IMG/VR virus record: IMGVR_UViG_3300032294_002548
Coordinates: 1 to 26,625 of that record
Origin: a virus
Reading direction: 5' to 3' (one strand)
Length of the DNA stretch: 26,625 nucleotides
The notes beneath the pieces are model-generated. The model searched no databases and was not told the DNA's origin. It saw only the letters and a program-made list of their open reading frames with translations. A program made the translations under genes and the position numbers. Shown here piece after piece: positions 17,059 to 23,909 of the stretch; position 1 is the stretch's first letter, and each line of letters opens with the position of its first letter.

Positions 17059-18377
17059 TATACAATTCTGAATGTTGTTTTTTTAACTGAACTATTATTT
17101 TTAACTTGATAACAATAAAACAAGAACGTATCAACAAAATCAGGTGAATGACCTAATACTTTTTTCATATCATCTTTATTTGAAACATTATCACCAACCA
17201 TTGTTATTGATTTTAATTCACGTCTTATTCTATCTTTTAATGTTATACCATTTATAATCATATTTTCAAATTCAGGCAATATAACTATTTGATTTTGTTT
17301 TAAATAAGATGTTAATTCTGTTCTAAGTTTTTGGGTCATGTTGAACGGTGTATAACCATAACGTCTTAGATCAAGACCACTACCAACACCGCTCGCATCA
17401 TAAATAACATTTTTAGATTTAATTTTATGAGTCATAACAAGTTCATTAATCTGATTAGTTATACTTGTATTATCAGATATGTTCTGAAAACGTAAATCAA
17501 TTAATACATTACCATCAAAAACTGAAAATACAGTTAAGTCTTTACCTGTTGATGCAATATCTACACTTAGTATCTTTGTATTATTTTGATTAGCATAAAC
17601 AATATCAAATAAATTATCTAAATAGTTATGATCAAAGAATCTATTATCTAATTGATCATAATACCAATCACCCATCATTCTTGCTAATGTTGCCTCATTC
17701 TTATTCTTACTTAAATTAGATACATAATCACTTGCTAAGTTATCAATGTTATCTTCAAATGTTGCTGATACGAACTTGATTGATTCATCTAATTCTTGCT
17801 TTAAAAAAGGCTCATAGAAGCGATCTCTTAACCAGTTGTCGCTTGGGTTACATGTTAGTAATATCTTGTTCTTAGCTACTGTATTTGATCTAACACGAGC
17901 AGTTAGTACTTCAAATGCTTTCTCTGTTATACGTTGTGCTTCATCTATCAGTAAATAGTCAATGTTTGGCCCATTTAAATAGTTAAATTCTGGGTCTGAT
18001 GGTCGTGGTGAACATTCAACAAGCATAATGCTTGATTGATTATATGTACATCGAATAACATCATCTTTTGAATCTAAGTTAAATCTAATAACATCTTTCT
18101 TATAAGCTTTATTAATGATACTAGCAATCTTTATAATTTCTGGGTATATAACAGTTCTTAGACTTTTGATAGTTGATGATGCAATCATTATCTTAAGGTT
18201 TCTTCGTTTATTTTGCATGATTTGTTTAACGCAGAAGTATGCTGATAAGAATGACTTACCACCACCCATAGCACCCCCATAGACGATGATATAACTATCT
18301 AAGTCAGTTAGATAATCATAAGCTAACTGTTGCTTTCTATTAAGCTCTATAAGTCTTTTATTAGAAGTTGATTTCAT
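17058..18377 (-). CDS. terL: Terminase large subunit
   Basis: A 439-residue DNA-packaging motor with ATPase and nuclease domains. Walker A is GGAMGGGKS at residues 34-42, Walker B is YLLIDEAQRI with Asp145 and Glu146, and the coupling motif is ILLTCNPSDNW (172-182). In the nuclease half the metal-binding acidic residues are in ILSVDIASTGKD (Asp273, Asp280), NVIYDASGVGSG (Asp327) and GHSPDFVDTFLF (Asp413, Asp416). All key residues are present, so it should be active. It packages phage DNA into the prohead through the portal and makes the cuts. It overlaps the small-subunit-like gene by 17 bases and is followed with no gap by the two membrane protein genes. Confidence 0.97.
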   Translation of the reverse strand: MKSTSNKRLIELNRKQQLAYDYLTDLDSYIIVYGGAMGGGKSFLSAYFCVKQIMQNKRRNLKIMIASSTIKSLRTVIYPEIIKIASIINKAYKKDVIRFNLDSKDDVIRCTYNQSSIMLVECSPRPSDPEFNYLNGPNIDYLLIDEAQRITEKAFEVLTARVRSNTVAKNKILLTCNPSDNWLRDRFYEPFLKQELDESIKFVSATFEDNIDNLASDYVSNLSKNKNEATLARMMGDWYYDQLDNRFFDHNYLDNLFDIVYANQNNTKILSVDIASTGKDLTVFSVFDGNVLIDLRFQNISDNTSITNQINELVMTHKIKSKNVIYDASGVGSGLDLRRYGYTPFNMTQKLRTELTSYLKQNQIVILPEFENMIINGITLKDRIRRELKSITMVGDNVSNKDDMKKVLGHSPDFVDTFLFYCYQVKNNSSVKKTTFRIV

Positions 18378-19029
18378 CAGTATTCAAATTATCATTTATA
18401 TCTTCTAAACGTGATTTAAGTACATCACGTTTAACATCAGCAAGTGTCATTTTATTGTTCTTTAAGAAGTCATCATATTGTTTAAGCACTTGCAGATATT
18501 GTTTCTTATCATCTGAATATTTAAGTTCATCAATTAACTCTACATATCGTTTATGTTGATTAATAGCTAGTACTAGACTATTCTTCATCATCTGTAAGCT
18601 AAAGTAATATTCAGCACATTCTTTATTCTTCATTACAGTCATTTTAAACTGATACTTGTATGTTGAAGACGATGTGTTGCCGGGTCTTATAATATCAAAT
18701 GCTTTTGTAACATCATTTGTTTCTGCAAGTGCTTCAATATAGTTTTGTATTGTGCTGTCAGAAAAGTCAATTTTTGGTATCTTAAAGCCGGGGCCTTGTG
18801 ATTTTCTCTTTGTTAAATTTGTTTCTGTCTGATTTATTTCTGTTGAATTATTTGTATCTAATTCATCAGTTTCTATATCAAAAATTTCTGTCTGATTATT
18901 TCTATCAGATAATTTACTTTCTGTAAGATTTATTTCTGTATTAGAATTTGAATTAGACATATTACTTTCTGTGTTAAGATTTTCTGTCTTAACTTTTCTG
19001 TCTTTAGATTTTGTTTGTAGTCTAATCAT
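18361..19029 (-). CDS. Terminase small subunit-like protein with a repeat-built N-terminus
   Basis: A 222-residue protein just upstream of and overlapping terL. The part from about residue 78 looks like a terminase small subunit: GFKIPKIDFSDSTIQNYIEA, then LAETNDVTKAFDIIRPGNTS, where an 'Y.eal..t.dv.kA....' helix-turn-helix precedes a helical oligomerisation part (YVELIDELKYSDDKKQYLQV and onward). The first 77 residues are low-complexity 16-residue repeats (14-29, 30-45, 46-61, 62-77), built of TE, NLTE, STEIN and similar. The DNA under them is the 48-bp-period heptamer array that continues upstream past the start codon. The true start is therefore uncertain: Met1 (19029) lies inside the array and Met24 is an alternative. 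The role would be to bind pac DNA, load TerL and set the first cut. Confidence 0.7.
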   Translation of the reverse strand: MIRLQTKSKDRKVKTENLNTESNMSNSNSNTEINLTESKLSDRNNQTEIFDIETDELDTNNSTEINQTETNLTKRKSQGPGFKIPKIDFSDSTIQNYIEALAETNDVTKAFDIIRPGNTSSSTYKYQFKMTVMKNKECAEYYFSLQMMKNSLVLAINQHKRYVELIDELKYSDDKKQYLQVLKQYDDFLKNNKMTLADVKRDVLKSRLEDINDNLNTDEINF

Positions 19030-19327
19030 TTCTGTTAAATTATTTCTGTCTGTTTATTTTCTTTCTGTCTTGAGAATTTCTCTATTAAAATTTCTGTAGA
19101 ATTATTTTCTCTCATTAGATTTCATCTCTTTCTGTAAGATTTATTTCTGTCTGAAAATTTCTCATTAAATAATTTCTTTCTGTCTTGAGAATTTCTCTCT
19201 AATTATTTCTGTGTAATTCTTTTCTTTCTCTTATCAGATTTTGTTTCTGTGTTAAGATTTTCTGTAGCAGAATTTGTGTCTAATTCATTTGTTTCTGTGC
19301 TATCAGTTTCTGTTATAGCATTTGTAT
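18803..19327. repeat. 48-bp-period TTTCTGT heptamer array, candidate pac site
   Basis: The plus strand has 20 exact TTTCTGT heptamers (ACAGAAA on the coding strand) between 18822 and 19313, plus variants such as TTTCTAT, TTTCTCT and TTTGTAT. Spacings are almost always 15, 14 and 19 bases, which sum to 48. Starts at 18822, 18870 (variant), 18918, 18966, 19014 (variant) and 19062 are exactly 48 apart; two more tracts (19129/19177 and 19244/19292) repeat this after phase shifts. The array covers the 5' third of the terS-like gene, the 173-base gap and the 3' third of the preceding gene, so it ignores coding boundaries. Direct repeats of 26 bp (19058-19083, 19173-19198) and 22 bp (18966-18987, 19244-19265) lie within it. 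Confidence 0.9.
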
Positions 19328-19583
19328 CAGTATAGATATTATCTATATCATCTGATTCTATATCAATATTCTCTATAATTGGTTCTGATAAAACTGAATT
19401 AACCCAGTTTCTGACAGCATCTACTACTCTAGCTACGCATGTACTACAGCTAGTCATCTTTTTATTCATATTTAATTGACTATTAGCAACTTGAAAAAAC
19501 AACTTACGTTGTTCATAAGTAATCATTTGCATTTTATCAATCTTATTTAACTCAATTTGCAGTTGTAAAGCTAGTTCTTTCAT
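19203..19583 (-). CDS. Unknown 126-residue protein with CxxC and repeat tail
   Basis: I do not recognise this protein. Residues 1-65 form a helical domain with a short Cys pair (TSCSTCVARVVDAVRNWVNS, Cys at about 46 and 49), reminiscent of small zinc-binding or packaging-region proteins that precede terS in Bacteroidota phages. The C-terminal part (about 85-126) is the same low-complexity repeat as in the terS-like N-terminus: ETDSTETNELDTNSATEN followed by LNTETKSDKRKK. The peptides ENLNTE and ELDTN occur in both proteins, and the DNA under ENLNTE is identical over 22 bases. The ATG at 19583 has a long leader with GACTATTAATATTAATAAC. It may help terminase bind DNA, but this is a guess from position. 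Confidence 0.65.
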   Translation of the reverse strand: MKELALQLQIELNKIDKMQMITYEQRKLFFQVANSQLNMNKKMTSCSTCVARVVDAVRNWVNSVLSEPIIENIDIESDDIDNIYTDTNAITETDSTETNELDTNSATENLNTETKSDKRKKRITQK

Positions 19584-19627
19584 TGTTTTTCTTGTTCTTT
19601 TTTACTTCGTTATTAATATTAATAGTC

Positions 19628-19939
19628 TTATTTAGTTGAATTAACAACAAAATCACTTAAATACTCGTTATATTCTTCTTTTATAAACGGCATCATGGTT
19701 ATAAAACTACGTATTACAATACATTCTTCATATTCTTCATCTAAGATATAATCATAAGTTAACTGTGCATAGTAATAAGCTAATGTATCTAGTAACTGTT
19801 GATCTTGTAAGTTAATTAAGTCATACAATTCAGACATAAATTGTTCATTATTGATTTCTGAATTATACGCAACTCTATGAATTAGTTCATTAAGTTTTGA
19901 ATGTACTTTTGCAAGTGTAATTTTATGTGATTGTTTCAT
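19628..19939 (-). CDS. Unknown 103-residue helical protein
   Basis: A small, acidic, wholly helical protein (KVHSKLNELIHRVAYNSE, then SELYDLINLQDQQLLDTLAY, then DEEYEECIVIRSFITMMPFI). No membrane segment, signal or known motif is seen. It is preceded by a leader with GACTATTTATATTTAAATAA at 19961-19982, the same 22 bases as before the 102-residue gene. This spacing and the lack of overlap suggest its own transcript. It lies between the sigma-like gene and the gene before terS. It could be a regulator or assembly protein; the sequence does not say. Confidence 0.65.
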   Translation of the reverse strand: MKQSHKITLAKVHSKLNELIHRVAYNSEINNEQFMSELYDLINLQDQQLLDTLAYYYAQLTYDYILDEEYEECIVIRSFITMMPFIKEEYNEYLSDFVVNSTK

Positions 19940-19960
19940 TTGATTTGATGGTTATTCTTG

Positions 19961-19982
19961 TTATTTAAATATAAATAGTCAG
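19961..19982 (-). promoter_or_regulatory. 22-bp leader/promoter-like element, copy 1
   Basis: On the minus strand it reads TGACTATTTATATTTAAA then TAA, about 22 bases before the ATG of the 103-residue gene. An identical 22-bp copy is at 21037-21058. It belongs to the wider ACTATTWA family that precedes many genes here. Confidence 0.55.
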
Positions 19983-19995
19983 GGTTTATAAAAAG

Positions 19996-20694
19996 TTAAT
20001 CATTGATCAAATTATTTTTATAAAGTTTGGCAACTCTTGCTAGTACTTGATGTTTGATGTCTAGCTTGTTTAAACTGTCGTAATACTTGAGATAGTATTT
20101 AATCTTCTTTCTAAGTAATGATAGATTAGTTCTGTCAATTTGCTGATGATAGACTTCTTTCTTAGATCTTGTAATATAAGTGATTACTTCTTTTAATTCA
20201 AACTCTGTGAGTATTTCTGATAGTTTATTTATTAGCTCTTGAGTCTCAGTTTTAATTTCATTACTATCGAATAAATGATAATATAGTTTATTGTCATTTA
20301 ACTCTATGTCTTTAAGCTCATAATTAGCTTCTAACGCTTTGTTTTGATAATAAGTATAGTGAGTATCAATATCGTTTTCTAAAGGCTTATAATCGTTTCT
20401 ACGAGCATTCTTGATCTTATTACTGATGATTACATACATGTAGTTTTTGAAGATGTATGCATTAGTTGTTTTTGATGCTGTGTACTTGTCAAAATTGATT
20501 TTATAAATCTCTAAATAAGCGTTATTAATCGCTTCTTCAAATTCTTCTTTTGTTAGATCAAAGTATTTATTTTTGAATCTTGAGTATTCATTTTTAAGTG
20601 TATTCAGAAGTATTGCAGTCATGCACTCTTTTGATTTAAGATCATAACTATAAAGATCTCGTTCTTTCTTTATTGTTGTCTGTTTGCTTGTCAT
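19996..20694 (-). CDS. Sigma-factor-like protein
   Basis: A 232-residue basic, helical protein with the layout of a small sigma-70-family factor. Residues 45-100 resemble region 2: FDLTKEEFEEAINNAYLEIY, KINFDKYTASKTTNAYIFKN and YMYVIISNKIKNARRNDYKP, where 'd.eea...vy..iy....f' and '.f..yl..i..N...n.rR' are the usual pattern. Residues 150-205 resemble region 4: a helix, LTEFELKEVITYITRSKKEV, and RTNLSLLRKKIKYYLKYY as a recognition-like helix. If real, it would direct host RNA polymerase to phage promoters, a common way to switch on late genes. The gene is followed by packaging and structural genes, consistent with that. It is divergent, and a non-sigma DNA-binding protein is possible. Confidence 0.5.
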   Translation of the reverse strand: MTSKQTTIKKERDLYSYDLKSKECMTAILLNTLKNEYSRFKNKYFDLTKEEFEEAINNAYLEIYKINFDKYTASKTTNAYIFKNYMYVIISNKIKNARRNDYKPLENDIDTHYTYYQNKALEANYELKDIELNDNKLYYHLFDSNEIKTETQELINKLSEILTEFELKEVITYITRSKKEVYHQQIDRTNLSLLRKKIKYYLKYYDSLNKLDIKHQVLARVAKLYKNNLIND

Positions 20695-20704
20695 GTTTCT
20701 TTGA

Positions 20705-21013
20705 TTACTTGATCTTGTTAATTATTTCTTCAATTTCTTGCGCAGCAAATGATGTTGCTGCTGCTAATACAAAGCAACCAGCGACTATAGACATTAAATG
20801 TGGCCCGGCCACGCAGTTAAGGAATAGATTAATTAGTAAACTAGATTGAAAAGATAAACACTTAGTGCAGTTAGCAATTTTGATTAGATAGTAATGAATG
20901 ACGTTTTTAGGTTCATTCTGATAACTTATGTTTAATTTAACTTTAATCTTTTCAAAGTTATTTGTAATTAGACTAGCGAGTAAAGGCAATAAAATTAAAG
21001 TTGTTGTTAACAT
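20705..21013 (-). CDS. Small membrane protein with Cys pair
   Basis: A 102-residue protein with an N-terminal hydrophobic stretch (about residues 1-17), a central segment with IANCTKCLSFQSSLLINLFL (Cys at about 49 and 52) and a hydrophobic C-terminal half (SIVAGCFVLAAATSFAAQ). The 'C..CLSF.s.l' phrase in front of a membrane helix is seen in small phage membrane proteins related to DUF1360-like families. The function of those is not known; holin-like or superinfection-related roles are possible. It is 10 bases upstream of the sigma-like gene, so both are probably on one transcript. Its leader (21037-21058) carries the GACTATTTATATTTAAATAA element. Confidence 0.6.
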   Translation of the reverse strand: MLTTTLILLPLLASLITNNFEKIKVKLNISYQNEPKNVIHYYLIKIANCTKCLSFQSSLLINLFLNCVAGPHLMSIVAGCFVLAAATSFAAQEIEEIINKIK

Positions 21014-21036
21014 TGTATGTATTCTGTTTGTGTTTT

Positions 21037-21058
21037 TTATTTAAATATAAATAGTCAG
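21037..21058 (-). promoter_or_regulatory. 22-bp leader/promoter-like element, copy 2
   Basis: Identical over 22 bp to 19961-19982. It stands 24 bases before the ATG of the membrane protein gene and would serve the membrane protein and sigma-like genes. Sequence further upstream is not conserved between the two copies. Confidence 0.55.
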
Positions 21059-21091
21059 CTTTTTAGTAAAAGTCACTAGTTATCTATATTA

Positions 21092-21760
21092 TTATTTTAA
21101 ATTTAAAAAGTCTTGGACTTTAAGCGTTATTTCTTTTTCTGTAAGATTAAGTTTATGTAATTTTTTTTGGAAAAACAAACCATCGATTTTTGTATCAATT
21201 TCTTCAAGTATTGTTCGTTTAATTAGTTTAAAATTCAAATCAATTAGATCTTTAGTGTATAAGTACTCTTTGTAAATCTGCACTTGATGTCTATTTGTAT
21301 CTTTATGATCATTTTTATTTACACTTAATTTATATTTCATTTTTGCAAGTCTTTTGCCGGAAACTGAACGAATCAAAATATAATTATCATCGTTATCAAT
21401 AGATGTAATTACATGATCTAATTTATCTGAGTAATTTAATTTACTGTAACCAAAATTTTGATCTAATATACTTTCATCATTTGTCTCTGCATATTGATCA
21501 TATATTCTGTATATTTCTTCATGAGTTTTATGGACTCTAGTACTTGGTCTATATGCTCTGCAAGTAAAACTTGATCTGTTATTCAAATTACGTCTTGCAA
21601 TCAATCTGATTATATTTTTGTTTTCATCAAAAACAATTGCATCAATACCAAGTTCGTCAAGATGTTTAAATTGATCTGAATACTCAATATTCAAATATGT
21701 TGAATTTGGAATTACTTGTTCAATGTAGTTTGCTAGATTTTGTTCAATTAAGTTGTTCAT
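21092..21760 (-). CDS. Unknown 222-residue protein
   Basis: I do not recognise this protein. It is basic and soluble. Residues 28-60 read KYSDQFKHLDELGIDAI-like and then VFDENKNIIRLIARRNLNN; 'GIDaiv.d....i..i..R' faintly recalls the core of PD-(D/E)xK nucleases, but the catalytic Lys is not in place. The rest is Lys/Asp/Asn-rich with two long helices at the end (LIDLNFKLIKRTILEEID, then KEITLKVQDFLNLK). It is the first gene after the polymerase terminator on the minus strand, so it starts its own transcript, probably from the AATGACTATTTAAAATTATA leader (21775-21795). A nucleic-acid role is possible but unproven. Confidence 0.6.
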   Translation of the reverse strand: MNNLIEQNLANYIEQVIPNSTYLNIEYSDQFKHLDELGIDAIVFDENKNIIRLIARRNLNNRSSFTCRAYRPSTRVHKTHEEIYRIYDQYAETNDESILDQNFGYSKLNYSDKLDHVITSIDNDDNYILIRSVSGKRLAKMKYKLSVNKNDHKDTNRHQVQIYKEYLYTKDLIDLNFKLIKRTILEEIDTKIDGLFFQKKLHKLNLTEKEITLKVQDFLNLK

Positions 21761-21879
21761 TTTTTTAACTGCTTTATAATTTTAAATAGTCATTATTTTT
21801 TGAAAAGATTATCTTTATGATATTACAGATCGTTCTTTTATTTTATTTACTGATGACTATTTTTTTGGAATAAGCAGTT

Positions 21880-21966
21880 ACTTCATATAAAGCGTTTTAA
21901 AGGCTTACAACCATCAAATGATATTAGATACTAAAATTATAAAGCAAGGGTTCTACGAGGCTTATA
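21880..21966. repeat. Inverted repeat flanking the polymerase module, left copy
   Basis: This 87-base segment matches the reverse complement of 23815-23901 at about 74 of 87 positions. The first 21 bases (ACTTCATATAAAGCGTTTTA plus A) are identical, and ATATTAGATAC.AAAATTAT differs at one base. It lies in the 301-base gap (21761-22061) between the 222-residue gene and the polymerase terminator. The rest of that gap is AT-rich with only the leader element and the terminator seen. Confidence 0.85.
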
Positions 21967-21986
21967 GACCCCTATAAACGAATAAA

Positions 21987-22007
21987 ACCACGCCTTATGA
22001 GCGTGGT
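21987..22007 (-). terminator. Terminator of the polymerase gene
   Basis: Arms ACCACGC and GCGTGGT with a seven-base loop, followed on the minus strand by TTTTATTC. It lies about 55 bases after the polymerase stop codon and would keep the polymerase transcript apart from the rest of the minus arm. Confidence 0.85.
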
Positions 22008-22061
22008 CATTATATAACTGGAAATATTTTTGAATTATATGTAATTTAGAATGATTCTAAA

Positions 22062-23270
22062 TTAATTTAATGGTTTAATGGTGATCATATCTTCATCAAT
22101 AAAGTGAGACATAACTAAATAGACGTAATCAAGATCACTTTCTTGGACTGTTATGCTATCATATCTACTCAAGAACCAAACTTGTTCATTCATTAGATGT
22201 GTTTTAATTTTATTGAATACATCTGCTTCTGCTGATTGCATTACATTAGCTTTTTGCTTGTAATTATAATGATGCTGATAATGTGTCAAGACACGATAAC
22301 TCTCCGGAAACTTGCTAAAGAATTGGTGCATAACATTACATGTCATTTTGACTGTAAACAACTGCTTATTGAAGTGCCTCTTAAATTCATTTCTGGACAT
22401 GTTTAAAGACGTTCTAAGCTCATCATATAGATCATTAGCTTTGAGATACTCTAATAGCTTAGAATCGTTGCTAACGTGCTTAGCAAGCATGTAGATAAGA
22501 CATGTCTTTATATCTAATTCATATAACTGTTCATTGCTATCATGTTGCAATGCTTTTAATGCAAGTTTTGGAAGATTAGTAAAGCTTGTACCAAGCCTGC
22601 CAGTTTTACAATTGATCGAGTAATAGTTTTGATCATTAAACTCATTGATAGCATATTGATTCTGTTCATTTAAATCTGATAGTTTAGTTGTATCAATCTT
22701 ACAGTAACTAGAACAGAAGTGTTCGTAGTTAATTAGCGGAGATTGATGTTTAACATACTTACTGCTTATAGATGTCATGAAGTTTATGTTAAAACGATTA
22801 AGCGTGGTTTTAACGGAATTACGAGATATATATTTTTTTTCTCTCACTTCTGCTTTAACTGTGTATATCTCATTGCATATAGTGTAAACAACAACATCAT
22901 TCATAACTGGAATGCTGGTTGATCTTACTAAACTATAAGCTGTACTATCATGTGTTAATGCTGAGTATGTCTTACCATTTTTTGGATTTACTTCTTTGTT
23001 GATCAGATTGTAAAATTGAAGATCTTTAAGTATCTTAACTGCTTTTTGCTTATCACCAAAGATTTTTTGAAGTATCTCTAAATTAAGTTTTTTAAAGTCA
23101 TAATACTCAAGTGATGAAGCTTTTGCTATCTCTCTTGCTCTCTCATGTCTGTAAAGTTCACTTAGAATGTACAGATACTTAGTTATGTCATTCTTGTTGA
23201 TCAAGTACTTATCGACAAGTGACCAAACTTTATCATCATGAAATCTTGTTAATCGTAATGTTGCGTTCAT
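22062..23270 (-). CDS. Compact family-A-like DNA polymerase
   Basis: A 402-residue protein with the motif series of family A polymerases. SINCKTGRLGTSFTNLPK (TGRL at 223-226) matches the 'TGRLSS..PNLQNIP' block of Pol I. ELDIKTCLIYMLAKHVSND is motif A, with Asp253 in the place of Pol I Asp705. Residues 293-305 (RNEFKRHFNKQLF) fit motif B with Arg293 and Lys297. FFSKFPESYRVL matches 'yf..yPgv..y'. VMQSAEADVFNKI (344-355) matches the 'iQGtaAD..k.a' helix before motif C, and SRYDSITVQESD gives motif C as Tyr-Asp371-Ser instead of His-Asp-Glu. The N-terminal 150 residues are helical with a winged-helix look, so there is no room for a 3'-5' exonuclease domain. It would copy phage DNA, perhaps with host primase and helicase. 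A T7-like RNA polymerase is less likely because of the TGRL block. Confidence 0.8.
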   Translation of the reverse strand: MNATLRLTRFHDDKVWSLVDKYLINKNDITKYLYILSELYRHERAREIAKASSLEYYDFKKLNLEILQKIFGDKQKAVKILKDLQFYNLINKEVNPKNGKTYSALTHDSTAYSLVRSTSIPVMNDVVVYTICNEIYTVKAEVREKKYISRNSVKTTLNRFNINFMTSISSKYVKHQSPLINYEHFCSSYCKIDTTKLSDLNEQNQYAINEFNDQNYYSINCKTGRLGTSFTNLPKLALKALQHDSNEQLYELDIKTCLIYMLAKHVSNDSKLLEYLKANDLYDELRTSLNMSRNEFKRHFNKQLFTVKMTCNVMHQFFSKFPESYRVLTHYQHHYNYKQKANVMQSAEADVFNKIKTHLMNEQVWFLSRYDSITVQESDLDYVYLVMSHFIDEDMITIKPLN

Positions 23271-23334
23271 AATCGTTCTGTTTGCTTTATACTAGTATAT
23301 AGTGCAAATATTAGAATTATTACGGACTTTACAA

Positions 23335-23360
23335 ATTTTTAGTTTCGTACTCATTTATGT
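23335..23360. repeat. 26-bp repeat, copy 2 of 4
   Basis: Identical to 14394-14419 and, with four more bases on the left, identical over 30. It lies 65 bases upstream of the polymerase ATG. On the minus strand it ends in AAATTTG, and this TTTG stands 18 bases before TAATATTTG, close to a Bacteroidota promoter for the polymerase gene. Confidence 0.9.
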
Positions 23361-23467
23361 CTCTCTATTCTCAATCTTCTGAAAAACATAAACTTATAAG
23401 CTTAATTAGAATCATTATAAATTACATATTACTGTTATAAAATTGGGTTATAAGTGTTATATGTTAA

Positions 23468-23493
23468 ATTTTTAGTTTCGTACTCATTTATGT
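23468..23493. repeat. 26-bp repeat, copy 3 of 4
   Basis: Same 26 bases, 133 bases after copy 2. To the right the match to copy 4 continues (CTCTCTCTTTCTT), giving 39 identical bases. It lies about 48 bases before the plus-strand 86-residue gene. Confidence 0.9.
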
Positions 23494-23540
23494 CTCTCTC
23501 TTTCTTTCGGACTTAACTATTATAAATAAAAGACATTAAA

Positions 23541-23801
23541 ATGAAGTTAAATAAAATTCAGAATATAATAGATACCAAAGTAAAAGATGGAAGTATGGTC
23601 TTATATGATGTCATAGATTATAAAGTCATATCAGTCACAATAGATGATAGCTATATACATAATCTAATCAAAATACATGTTGAGCTAACAAAGCTCAACA
23701 TGGAAGTTATAACTATCACATTAGATGCAATCAAAACCAACAATCATATTGAGATATTTTTGGAAACTAATGAACATATATCAGTATTACCATTAGAATA
23801 G
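23541..23801 (+). CDS. Unknown 86-residue protein
   Basis: A small plus-strand gene with the leader TTAACTATTATAAATAAAAG just before it. The protein is beta/helix mixed (KVKDGSMVLYDVIDYKVISV, then VELTKLNMEVITITLDAI) with no known motif, no signal and no membrane segment. It is the first plus-strand gene beyond the divergent centre, between two copies of the 26-bp repeat and next to the right copy of the inverted repeat. It may be an early regulator or a replication helper, but this is only position. Reading-frame length and codon use suggest it is real. Confidence 0.55.
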   Translation: MKLNKIQNIIDTKVKDGSMVLYDVIDYKVISVTIDDSYIHNLIKIHVELTKLNMEVITITLDAIKTNNHIEIFLETNEHISVLPLE

Positions 23802-23814
23802 CTTTAAAACGTCA

Positions 23815-23901
23815 TATAAGCCTTATAGAAGCCTTGTAATATAATTTTGGTATCTAATATCATTTAAGATCTATAAGCCTTTAAAACGCTTTATATGAAG
23901 T
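23815..23901. repeat. Inverted repeat flanking the polymerase module, right copy
   Basis: The reverse complement of this segment matches 21880-21966 at about 74 of 87 positions, with 21 identical bases at the outer end (TTATATGAAGT side). It lies in the 380-base gap 23802-24181, which also holds copy 4 of the 26-bp repeat, the 31-bp repeat and the promoter of the next gene. Confidence 0.85.
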
Positions 23902-23909
23902 CATGTAGT

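Noticed and set aside
18803-19327. CRISPR-like repeat array
   Set aside because: The repeated unit is a 7-base motif with short fixed gaps inside and between genes; there are no long identical repeats with unique spacers and no cas genes.
21092-21760. Assignment of the 222-residue protein as a PD-(D/E)xK nuclease
   Set aside because: Only a weak 'GIDAIVFD...I' segment fits; the acidic-x-Lys part of the motif is missing, so no function was given.
22062-23270. Assignment of the polymerase as a T7-type RNA polymerase
   Set aside because: The TGRL block and the QSAEAD helix fit DNA polymerases of family A better, although motif C (YDS) recalls RNA polymerases; length is also far below that of T7 RNA polymerase.
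21880-23901. Insertion sequence with terminal inverted repeats
   Set aside because: No transposase is encoded between the repeats, the enclosed protein is a polymerase, and no target-site duplication was seen outside the repeats.
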